Assembly (NCBI GenBank): GCA_017444165.1
Contig: JAFSXH010000088.1
Span: forward strand, 1 to 8,739
Length of the DNA stretch: 8,739 nt
Origin: a bacterium
GTDB taxonomy: Bacteria > Vulcanimicrobiota > Xenobia > Xenobiales > Xenobiaceae
Reading direction: 5' to 3'
Shown: piece after piece, positions 1 through 6,212 of the stretch
How the letters are laid out: each line of letters starts with the position of its first letter
How positions within the stretch are numbered: the first letter of the stretch is position 1
Made by a program: the position numbers and the translations under genes
Notes under the pieces: generated by a model
Databases searched by the model: none
What the model was told of the DNA's origin: nothing
What the model saw: the letters and a program-made list of their open reading frames with translations, nothing else

Positions 1-3000
1 CTGGTAGTTCCATAGCCTACATAAGGTCGCCTGTTGTTGGTAACCCACTGTTTAGTACCTACCAACTGTGAGCCTTCGTCAGAGCGTGAGCGGAAGTTAG
101 CAGAGATACCTAGTTTTTTAATCGTCTTGATTTTTGTCTGTTCGCAGACTTCATTGAGAGCATTCAGACCATCAACTACGTAGAGCGTTGAACCTAAAAC
201 AGAATCGACAGCCGAATTGAGGGCGCGGATGAAAGGCATATCGCGGTAAGAGAGTTGATCTGCACTGTAGCCGATCTCTCTAATGGCATCAAAGATAGCT
301 CCTTCAAACTTATCTTCTGTTCTAGATATACCTACAGTTATCGTCTTGGCTTGATGTTTAATGGCATCGATAGGTCGTGATAATTCTTGAATGGCTTGCG
401 AGAGAGAGGCTACCATCGTCTCAACTATATCTTTACCTTTGAAGTCTTGGGCCAATTGGCGCAGAGAGCGCACTCCCGTGAAGTATTGGAAGAGAAGGGA
501 GAGGCGCATTGCCAGATCGACTGAGAGAGAGCTGTTGAAGCGGCCATGCTCCAGATCATTGCGGAACTGTTTGCCGATAGATAACATGCGGCGGATATTG
601 GTCTGATTCCACACCACTTTGGCATCGTTGTCCAGATACTGAATAGCTAAGGCCCTGCCCGCGCGTAGCAGGTTGGCTCCATCGTTGATGGCTAAAGCGC
701 AGTAGTAACCCCATAAGTGGCCTACAACAGTATTCAACAGTACGGAGGCGTTCATGTTGGCTTCAGGCACGTAGATAACACCTGTAGCGTAACGCTCAAA
801 TTCAGTAAAACCTTCGCTGGTAATGACTATGGGCAGAGATTTGTGACTTTTGAAGATAGCTACTTCTTTGACCGAATCTCGCAGAGGCATGGCAGGTAAA
901 CCAGCGGTGCATATCAGCGTCAAAGGCTCAGAAGAGAGATCAACGTGCTTTTTGTCTTCAATGTAATCTGTAGCTATAGACTTATAGCAGAGTTCGCTCA
1001 ATTTTATGCGTATCTCATCGGCCGCCGCTCTCGTACTGCCACTGCCTACCACCGCCCAGTCGCGTCTCGTAGGAGCGTATGTTCTCGCTAAAGTTTCTAC
1101 TTTTTGACGATTTTCTAAAACGCTCAATATCTTTCTAGGCAGATCTGAGAGCTCTTGTAACTCGTGGCGTATCTCCCGATTGCTCATAGTGCCTAGCAAT
1201 TTGGCTATGTTGAGACCGATCAAATAACCAGCTGTAACCTGACTGTAGAAAGCCTTGGTGGAAGCCACTGACATCTCAATATCGCGTCCATCACTGGTAT
1301 ACATAACGCCATCTACTTTGAAGGTTAGATCAGAATTTCGTCTATTGACTATGGCTATAACGGCAGCGTGGCGATTCCTAACCATATCTACTGTGCGATT
1401 GGTGTCGGTGGTAGTTCCCGATTGAGAGACGGCGATAATCAAGGTCCGACTCATATCCTCTTCCAGAGAGTAACCTGAAAGTTCCGTAGCTTTGAGGGCT
1501 CTGATCTCCAAGTTCGAACCTTTCAAGGCCCTCTGCATCATAGAGGCAATAGCGACGCCCGCTACAGAGGCTGTACCCTGACCGATAAGCAAGATGCGGT
1601 TGATCTTCTTGGATTGTAAGTTTTCAGCCACGAAGGTAGGGAAGACTTCAGGGCCGAGATTGATCTTCACCTCATCTTCAGTATCTTCAGGCATATAGAA
1701 CTTGCCCTGCAAGGTCTTCTTTATGGAGTTGGGGGAGTCGAAGATCTCTTTGAGGAGGAAGTGTTCATGTTGGCCACGGTTTATATCTCTGGTAGTGATC
1801 TCGGCCTTCTTTATATCTTTTTCTTGTATATCAATTATCTGACCGCTCAGGGTGTAAGATTTTAAGCCCTCTAGACCGTGTTTATTCTGATCTATAACAA
1901 TTATCTGCCCCGCACTCTTGGGATCATTGGCGATCTGCTCTTTGGCTCCGTCCATACGGAGATAACGGTTAGTATGTTCAACTAGGCCGTAGACTTCGGA
2001 AGCAAAGACGTAACCATGTTCACAAAGGCCAATAAAGAGGGACTGACCACTGCCTTTTAGGGCTAAATAGGTCAAGTTAGGCTCTAAGCTGGAACTCATG
2101 GAGATAGCCACCGAACCCTCGAAGGATTTGACTGACTTTCTGAAGGCCTCTAACATATCACAGCCAGACCTCTTGTAGTAGTTTACCAAAACTGGAATGA
2201 TCTTGGCATCGGTAGTTATGGATGAAGGTACGCTGAGATCGGTATTTTGACAAACCTTTTTAATGAGTTCTTGGAAATTGTCGACATCACCATTTAGAGC
2301 GGCGGTTATCCAGTAGGGAGAAGGTTCACAAGGGGAACTTGAAGCGAGTCTTTCGTCAACTGGATGACAATTAACTACGCTTATAACACCGTTGGAAGCC
2401 CATCTGGTGTGTGACCAGATATTGGTAGATACCTTTTGGGTTAGAGCCAACCAAAGTATCGCGTCAGCTTTGATAATCTTGCGCAGATTGATAATATTGT
2501 CACCTAAAGATCCTACTTCTTGGGAGACCTTGTAAACAAAGAGAACGCTAGGTGAATCTGAGCTGGTGTCGACACGCAAACTCAAATTTTGTAAAAGGAG
2601 ATCACCCTGGCGCGAGTTCCAAATTGAATTTAGACCAGCTTTGTTTAATCTATCTAAAAATTCCTGAAAGTTGGCTCGATCCTCAAAATTTACCGAAATA
2701 TTTATGCCCAAACTGTCGCGCCCGCGCACCTCTAGACGGGCCATATCGTTGAGAACGGCCGTGATCTTCCAAGCGTCTAAATTGGGAATGTGGTTTAGAT
2801 GATCTGGAATGATCAGACTCACACGCTCTAGGTTATCTAGGACATCGCGTTTTATTAACCAGGTGAGATCGCGCAGACGAACCCAGAAGGAATTCCACTT
2901 TTCAATTAATTGAGTGGATAGGGGGGAGGAACTTTCGAGAACTTGTTTCTGTGAATTTTTTTCTAACAGTTCTAGAGCGTTAGCCTTCTCCTCGAACTGA

Positions 3001-3215
3001 CAGCGCAGAGAAGAATCAGCATATAGCTTGGCAAATGCTGGATACTCACGCAGATCATTGAGAGATTTTTCTAGTTCCAAAAGATCATCAAATGGAGGAG
3101 AGGATAGATCGATAGATCCTTGACAAAACTCCTCTAATCCTTTGATTAAACTAGCTAGATCCAATTCTTCATTTAGACCAGAACACTGGTAGAGTATGCC
3201 TGCTATGCCGCACAT
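1..3215 (-). CDS. Large GlmS-like glutaminase plus double-SIS protein (partial, C-terminus off the left edge)
   Basis: By homology this resembles glutamine:fructose-6-phosphate aminotransferase, which makes glucosamine-6-phosphate for UDP-GlcNAc and cell-envelope sugars in the cytosol. The frame is open for 1071 codons and continues past base 1. It begins MCGIAG, so Cys2 would be the N-terminal nucleophile of an Ntn-type glutaminase. The other glutaminase landmarks are RLEVRGRDS (about 160-168), HTRW (269-272) and NG (308-309). The first SIS domain has SQSGTT (597-602) and ASTKAF (ending 656). The second has E734, K738, E741 and H757, which align with E. coli GlmS E481, K485, E488 and H504, so isomerase chemistry looks possible. 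It is oddly long, because ordinary GlmS is about 600 residues. About 135 extra residues lie between MCGIAG and RLE, the RLE-to-HTRW interval is stretched to about 107, and over 200 residues follow the second SIS core. I do not recognise that tail. The ATG start is supported by an AAAAGGAG site 11 nt upstream. It could act on a different sugar phosphate. Confidence 0.85.
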   Translation of the reverse strand, partial: MCGIAGILYQCSGLNEELDLASLIKGLEEFCQGSIDLSSPPFDDLLELEKSLNDLREYPAFAKLYADSSLRCQFEEKANALELLEKNSQKQVLESSSPLSTQLIEKWNSFWVRLRDLTWLIKRDVLDNLERVSLIIPDHLNHIPNLDAWKITAVLNDMARLEVRGRDSLGINISVNFEDRANFQEFLDRLNKAGLNSIWNSRQGDLLLQNLSLRVDTSSDSPSVLFVYKVSQEVGSLGDNIINLRKIIKADAILWLALTQKVSTNIWSHTRWASNGVISVVNCHPVDERLASSSPCEPSPYWITAALNGDVDNFQELIKKVCQNTDLSVPSSITTDAKIIPVLVNYYKRSGCDMLEAFRKSVKSFEGSVAISMSSSLEPNLTYLALKGSGQSLFIGLCEHGYVFASEVYGLVEHTNRYLRMDGAKEQIANDPKSAGQIIVIDQNKHGLEGLKSYTLSGQIIDIQEKDIKKAEITTRDINRGQHEHFLLKEIFDSPNSIKKTLQGKFYMPEDTEDEVKINLGPEVFPTFVAENLQSKKINRILLIGQGTASVAGVAIASMMQRALKGSNLEIRALKATELSGYSLEEDMSRTLIIAVSQSGTTTDTNRTVDMVRNRHAAVIAIVNRRNSDLTFKVDGVMYTSDGRDIEMSVASTKAFYSQVTAGYLIGLNIAKLLGTMSNREIRHELQELSDLPRKILSVLENRQKVETLARTYAPTRRDWAVVGSGSTRAAADEIRIKLSELCYKSIATDYIEDKKHVDLSSEPLTLICTAGLPAMPLRDSVKEVAIFKSHKSLPIVITSEGFTEFERYATGVIYVPEANMNASVLLNTVVGHLWGYYCALAINDGANLLRAGRALAIQYLDNDAKVVWNQTNIRRMLSIGKQFRNDLEHGRFNSSLSVDLAMRLSLLFQYFTGVRSLRQLAQDFKGKDIVETMVASLSQAIQELSRPIDAIKHQAKTITVGISRTEDKFEGAIFDAIREIGYSADQLSYRDMPFIRALNSAVDSVLGSTLYVVDGLNALNEVCEQTKIKTIKKLGISANFRSRSDEGSQLVGTKQWVTNNRRPYVGYGTT

Positions 3216-3226
3216 AGTAGAGAGCG

Positions 3227-3234
3227 CTCCTTTT
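3227..3234 (-). promoter_or_regulatory. Ribosome binding site of the GlmS-like gene
   Basis: On the minus strand this reads AAAAGGAG, with 11 nt between GGAG and the ATG at 3215. It fixes the start that leaves Cys as residue 2, as required for an N-terminal-nucleophile glutaminase. Confidence 0.7.
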
Positions 3235-3248
3235 GCACTTTATTTCAC

Positions 3249-3276
3249 AAAAAGGCCAGCCCATCACAAGCTGACC
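3249..3276 (-). terminator. Hairpin plus U-tract between the PilZ and GlmS-like genes
   Basis: Read on the minus strand, GGTCAGC (3276-3270) and GCTGGCC (3260-3254) form a 7-bp stem with one G-U pair and a 9-nt loop, followed by five U residues. This fits an intrinsic terminator for the PilZ gene, which stops 29 nt upstream. It ends only 33 nt before the GlmS-like start codon, so it sits in that gene's leader and could also act as an attenuator. The U-tract is short, so termination may be partial. Confidence 0.55.
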
Positions 3277-3305
3277 ATCCCACTAAAAAACTATCTTATT
3301 GTATT

Positions 3306-3986
3306 TTATAATTCTCCGCGCTGTTTTCTGCGCTCTTCTCTGCGTTTGAGATAGACTGCATAGCGCATAATCGACAATTTGTCATCTTTATTAGCGTCTT
3401 CGGCGTACTCTATATCGCAGAGATACTTCTTAGTCTTAGAGTTAGGATCTAATCTAGCCCCAGTGGCTTTACCCTTGAATGAGTAGGTTGGAGCTCCAGG
3501 TATCTGCACCTCAATATGGAGATCCGTCCCTGTAGGAATGCCGATATTGCAACTCAAGACCATACCGTCTAAACTCAACGAATGGGTTGTCGCCGATTGG
3601 GTGTGGGCCAACTTCATGGCTCGGTACTCTACACCAACAGGGGCCTCAATGCTACTGCCTGGTTCAAATTTGGGAATATCTTCACTCTGGTTAGTGCTAG
3701 GAGTGGCTATATCGAACTCGCGCTCTCCAGCGTCAGTTACTGTAGTATCAAAATAGTAGAGCTTACCCTCATCTATTGTGGTTACTGTTATAGCTTGGCC
3801 CGACTCAATGCGCACAGGACGACGCTCTGTACCAGGATTCTTTAAAATAACTTCTTTGCGCCTTACATCCAAAATAGTGGTGAAGTAAGTCTTGTAAGTT
3901 TCATCGGCAAGAAACTCTATTTCAACTTCCTGTTTGGCTTTGAGCTTCAGAGCACCTTTTTTGCCCCTAAACCAATCTAAAAACAT
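3306..3986 (-). CDS. YcgR-like PilZ-domain protein (candidate c-di-GMP sensor)
   Basis: This is a 226-residue cytosolic protein with no membrane segment. Residues about 14-95 look like the N-terminal YcgR (PilZN) barrel: VEIEF, then TTILDVRRKEVIL, a 'P...RRPVRIESGQAITV' stretch and YYFDTTV. Residues about 118-218 fit a PilZ barrel, ending in IMRYAVYLKRREERRK, which matches the usual basic 'RY-x-x-x-x-RR' end of this family. Such proteins bind c-di-GMP and adjust motility or exopolysaccharide output. The ligand motifs are degenerate here. Only R122 remains of RxxxR, and the D/NxSxxG motif reads SLSLDG (136-141) with Ser in place of Asp/Asn, so c-di-GMP binding is uncertain. The gene lies 131 nt downstream of the glycosyltransferase gene on the same strand and may be co-transcribed with it. 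The start is set by a strong AGGAGG 8 nt before the ATG. Confidence 0.78.
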   Translation of the reverse strand: MFLDWFRGKKGALKLKAKQEVEIEFLADETYKTYFTTILDVRRKEVILKNPGTERRPVRIESGQAITVTTIDEGKLYYFDTTVTDAGEREFDIATPSTNQSEDIPKFEPGSSIEAPVGVEYRAMKLAHTQSATTHSLSLDGMVLSCNIGIPTGTDLHIEVQIPGAPTYSFKGKATGARLDPNSKTKKYLCDIEYAEDANKDDKLSIMRYAVYLKRREERRKQRGEL

Positions 3987-3994
3987 AAATCAGC

Positions 3995-4000
3995 CCTCCT
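3995..4000 (-). promoter_or_regulatory. Ribosome binding site of the PilZ gene
   Basis: On the minus strand this is a perfect AGGAGG, 8 nt before the ATG at 3986. It is the strongest translation signal among the three minus-strand genes. Confidence 0.8.
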
Positions 4001-4030
4001 GAAGATTTCGCTACTGAAAATGGCGTAGCT

Positions 4031-4080
4031 AAAGACAGCTATTTACCTAAGTCTTTGGCCCCTGCTTCTGCTTAGGTAAA
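4031..4080 (-). other. Overlapping inverted repeats in the leader of the PilZ gene
   Basis: TTTACCTAAG and CTTAGGTAAA (4042-4051 and 4071-4080) form a perfect 10-bp inverted repeat with a 19-nt loop. A second pair, gtcttt (4051-4056) and aaagac (4031-4036), overlaps it by one base and encloses one of its arms, so the two hairpins cannot easily form together. There is no U-tract after either, so a simple terminator is not well supported. It may be an RNA switch between the glycosyltransferase and PilZ genes or a protein-binding site. Confidence 0.4.
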
Positions 4081-4117
4081 GTTTAGTCCTGCGCAAGAAT
4101 TGGGCCTCTAGTAGTCT

Positions 4118-5782
4118 TTAGTCTGTCAAACCCGCTAAACAACAGAAGTCTTTTCCTTCTTGCCAGCCGCGCTCTCTCAAGTATTGGCGTATCTCCTCGC
4201 GAGAATTAGGATTGCCCACCGCTGTAAGTAAAAAGTAATTGTGCGGTTCGGGCAGATCCTCTAGGGCCAATACCTTGAGTCCACAGATTGTCTGACCGTG
4301 GCGAGCTGGCAAAATATCGGTAAAGTATTCCACCTTTATACCCATACGCTTAAACTCTTTAGCCACAGCTTTGCCACTGCGTCCCGCTCCCCAGATAATC
4401 AAATGGCGTTTATGGTCGGGAACGGCGTAATGATTATCCTTTCCCCAGTATGATTTAGTGAATAGATCTAATTTCAAACGGCGCAGAGCCTGGTGGTTAC
4501 AGCGAAAATCGAGTCGGGTCAGACGGTTGGGCAGATCGCGCCAGTAGAAGAGTACCTTATCGATTTTGGCAAACTTTTTACCTTGTAACCACAACCTAAA
4601 CCAGAGCTGATAATCTTCTGGCCAATTGCCCTCTTCATATTGAAAGCCTTCCTCAATGAGTTTAGTTCTAAACATTACCGAGGGATGGACCAGTGGACTC
4701 TCCACAAATATGTCGCGGCTTATCCTTCGGCCTCTAGTAATATTTAGCCATCGTTCATAGCGGAGCATGCCTTCTGTCAGGTACTTGCGCGGAAAGAGGC
4801 GTACCTTACAACCAACGAGATCTATCTGGGGATTTTTCTGCAAATATTGGTATTGCTCTCGAAATCTTTGGGGATGAGAAATATCGTCACCATCCATACG
4901 AGCCACAAATTGGCCGCGACACTCTTGTAAACCGCGATTCAAAGCCTTGACGATTCCGCCATGCTCTTGGACAACAATTTTTATTCTCTTGTCCCTCTGC
5001 GACCATTGTGAGGCTATATCCAGGGTGTGATCGTCAGAACCATCATCGACCAAAATTAGTTCCCATTGGGTGAAATTTTGCCAAATTACGGATCGTATCG
5101 CCTGATCTAAAGTAGCTTCACAATTATAAATGGGCATAACACAGGAGATGATCGGTTTATCTTTAGCTAAGTATTGCAAAAAACGCTCATACTTAGTCGC
5201 AGTCTGTTCGCGCATATTTATATCTAAAGATTCGATCTTATCTTTGTAAAATTGAGGATCATTGGTCTCTAATTCTAATTCGTACTCTAAATAATGCTCA
5301 TTAAATTCAGTGTAATCTAACTCTAGATGTTCACTTCTATCTACTCCCAGTACCTCAACAGACCAGACTTCTCGATCATTTTTAATCTGCCCCACGATGT
5401 GCAAAGTATCTGTAAAATTCTGCTTTTTTAAGTATTTGAATACTTTAGTGTGTTGTAAATGTTCGAATGATCCGCACTTTAATCTTTCTGCTTCTTCATC
5501 ATTTAATACATCTTCTATTTCCGTAGCTGAAAAGTAACCATTGTCTAAAACGAGACCACATTTATAACCTAAGATCCAACGATTATTTTCTTGGCGCAGA
5601 CGCAACATTGATCTTTGAGAGGCAAAGTAGCCTTTTTCAGTATCTAGATAAATATTTACTTGATGTAAAACTTTAATAGGTTGATCCCCAAAAAGGGAAC
5701 GCAACCTGAGCCAATCGGCGCGATCATTCAAACGCCACTTTAATTCTTTTTCCAAAGCCAAAACGTTTTTAAACCTCAACAA
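4118..5782 (-). CDS. CYTH domain – family 2 glycosyltransferase – Rossmann-like domain fusion protein
   Basis: This is a 554-residue protein with three parts. Residues about 8-205 are a CYTH/triphosphate-tunnel domain: ExExK (E11, E13, K15), YLDT (45-48), LRLR (60-63), K74, and a closing ELELE strand (E168, E170, E172). These are the metal- and triphosphate-binding positions of the fold, and all are present. Residues about 208-425 are a GT-A family 2 glycosyltransferase: VMPIYN, VDDGSDD (245-251), the metal-binding MDGDD (296-300), and PEDYQLW with E389/D390 as the likely catalytic base region. Residues about 458-552 begin LIIWGAGRSGK, a GxGxxG nucleotide-binding loop, and resemble the Rossmann-type tail I recall on some GT2 enzymes. 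It probably transfers a sugar from an NDP-sugar to a surface glycan. There is no signal peptide or membrane helix. The start is uncertain: TTG codons at 5782 and 5779 have no clear ribosome site and no ATG lies in frame upstream. Confidence 0.85.
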   Translation of the reverse strand: MLRFKNVLALEKELKWRLNDRADWLRLRSLFGDQPIKVLHQVNIYLDTEKGYFASQRSMLRLRQENNRWILGYKCGLVLDNGYFSATEIEDVLNDEEAERLKCGSFEHLQHTKVFKYLKKQNFTDTLHIVGQIKNDREVWSVEVLGVDRSEHLELDYTEFNEHYLEYELELETNDPQFYKDKIESLDINMREQTATKYERFLQYLAKDKPIISCVMPIYNCEATLDQAIRSVIWQNFTQWELILVDDGSDDHTLDIASQWSQRDKRIKIVVQEHGGIVKALNRGLQECRGQFVARMDGDDISHPQRFREQYQYLQKNPQIDLVGCKVRLFPRKYLTEGMLRYERWLNITRGRRISRDIFVESPLVHPSVMFRTKLIEEGFQYEEGNWPEDYQLWFRLWLQGKKFAKIDKVLFYWRDLPNRLTRLDFRCNHQALRRLKLDLFTKSYWGKDNHYAVPDHKRHLIIWGAGRSGKAVAKEFKRMGIKVEYFTDILPARHGQTICGLKVLALEDLPEPHNYFLLTAVGNPNSREEIRQYLRERGWQEGKDFCCLAGLTD

Positions 5783-5803
5783 TGGGGATGAAACTTTGTT
5801 TCG

Positions 5804-5914
5804 TAAGTTGTACGTTGTAAGCCTTGTAAGTTGTGACTGCGGAGTTTCGTTCTTTTTAATTCGCTCTCGATCTCACTTCGTTCGATATGTTCGCTCATGC
5901 AAAAAGACAAAACT
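5804..5914. repeat. Repeat copy A (partial, different core)
   Basis: It starts with gtaagttgtacgttgtaag and ccttgt. Its bases 5807-5827 are identical over 21 nt to 7136-7156 in copy C. It ends with tcatgcaaaaagacaaaact (5895-5914), which resembles the ends of copies B and C. The middle is different: in place of the aattacg hairpin there is a stretch around 5861-5895 containing ttcgttcgatatgttcg. Limits are approximate and set by eye. Confidence 0.5.
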
Positions 5915-5930
5915 CCTGTCTAGCCTATTC

Positions 5931-6110
5931 GTTATGTGTTTGTAAGTCTTATACGTTGCATTCGTGTTTGGCAGTTGTGACCTTTTTGTTGTGCCTCAGG
6001 CTCTTTAACAATACGTAATTATTTAGGAAAGAAAGAATTAATTCATTCCAATTACGCATTATGAATTACGAATTATTAAAAAATGTCGGTTCATCGCAAA
6101 AGGCCAAACT
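5931..6110. repeat. Repeat copy B, left flank of the Rpn-type gene
   Basis: It runs in the same order and orientation as copy C: a gtaagtcttatacgttgc segment, a loosely similar pyrimidine-rich stretch, ctctttaacaat (6001-6012), gtaattattt, ggaaagaaagaattaattca, then aattacgcattatgaattac and a terminal tcatcgcaaaaggccaaact. Cgtaatt (6014-6020) can pair with aattacg (6050-6056) around the palindrome gaattaattc (6035-6044). There is no open frame inside, so it is a non-coding MITE-like or REP-like element. Limits are approximate. Confidence 0.6.
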
Positions 6111-6126
6111 TCGTTTAGCTTTTGCG
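6095..6126. other. Strong stem-loop upstream of the Rpn-type promoter
   Basis: Cgcaaaag (6095-6102) and cttttgcg (6119-6126) are perfect 8-bp inverted arms. Inside them aaac and gttt form a further 4-bp stem around ttc. It overlaps the end of repeat copy B. It could act as a bidirectional transcription barrier or be an element terminus, although no long T-run follows on either strand. Confidence 0.4.
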
Positions 6127-6156
6127 TTTGTACGTTGTAAAACTGATGATTTGTTG

Positions 6157-6185
6157 TTGATAGACGCGAGTAAAAATGTTAGAAT
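6157..6185 (+). promoter_or_regulatory. Sigma-70-type promoter of the Rpn-type gene
   Basis: TTGATA (6157-6162) and TAGAAT (6180-6185) are separated by exactly 17 nt, each one base from consensus. Transcription would start near 6192, leaving a leader of about 20 nt that contains the ribosome site. The gene thus has its own promoter between the flanking repeats. Confidence 0.6.
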
Positions 6186-6195
6186 GTTAAAAATC

Positions 6196-6202
6196 AAGGG
6201 GG
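6196..6202 (+). promoter_or_regulatory. Ribosome binding site of the Rpn-type gene
   Basis: AAGGGGG lies 10 nt before the ATG at 6213. It supports the start that gives a protein beginning MTEETNVNREY, a length and N-terminus normal for the family. Confidence 0.6.
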
Positions 6203-6212
6203 TGCTGGTTTT

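Larger units (their letters stand above)
5783..6212. other. 430-bp intergenic region between divergent genes, filled with repeat elements
   Basis: I see no credible gene here. The stretch holds a partial repeat copy (5804-5914), a fuller copy (5931-6110), an extra tacgttgtaa word at 6131-6140, and the promoter and ribosome site of the plus-strand Rpn-type gene. No convincing promoter for the minus-strand fusion gene is visible. The repeat sequence comes within about 20 bases of that gene's first codon. Confidence 0.7.

Noticed and set aside
391..899. Short open frames on both strands inside the GlmS-like gene
   Set aside because: The minus-strand GlmS-like frame is continuous and carries conserved motifs throughout, so these are chance frames.
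3216..3305. A glmS ribozyme upstream of the GlmS-like gene
   Set aside because: The gap is only 90 nt, and most of it is a simple hairpin and a ribosome site. The ribozyme needs about 150 nt or more of conserved folded RNA, which is not there.
3538..3845. Plus-strand open frames of 72 and 87 codons within the PilZ gene
   Set aside because: They lie wholly inside a well-supported minus-strand gene, have no ribosome site and overlap each other.
3987..4117. A c-di-GMP riboswitch upstream of the PilZ gene
   Set aside because: None of the conserved class I or II sequence elements is visible. Only generic inverted repeats are present.
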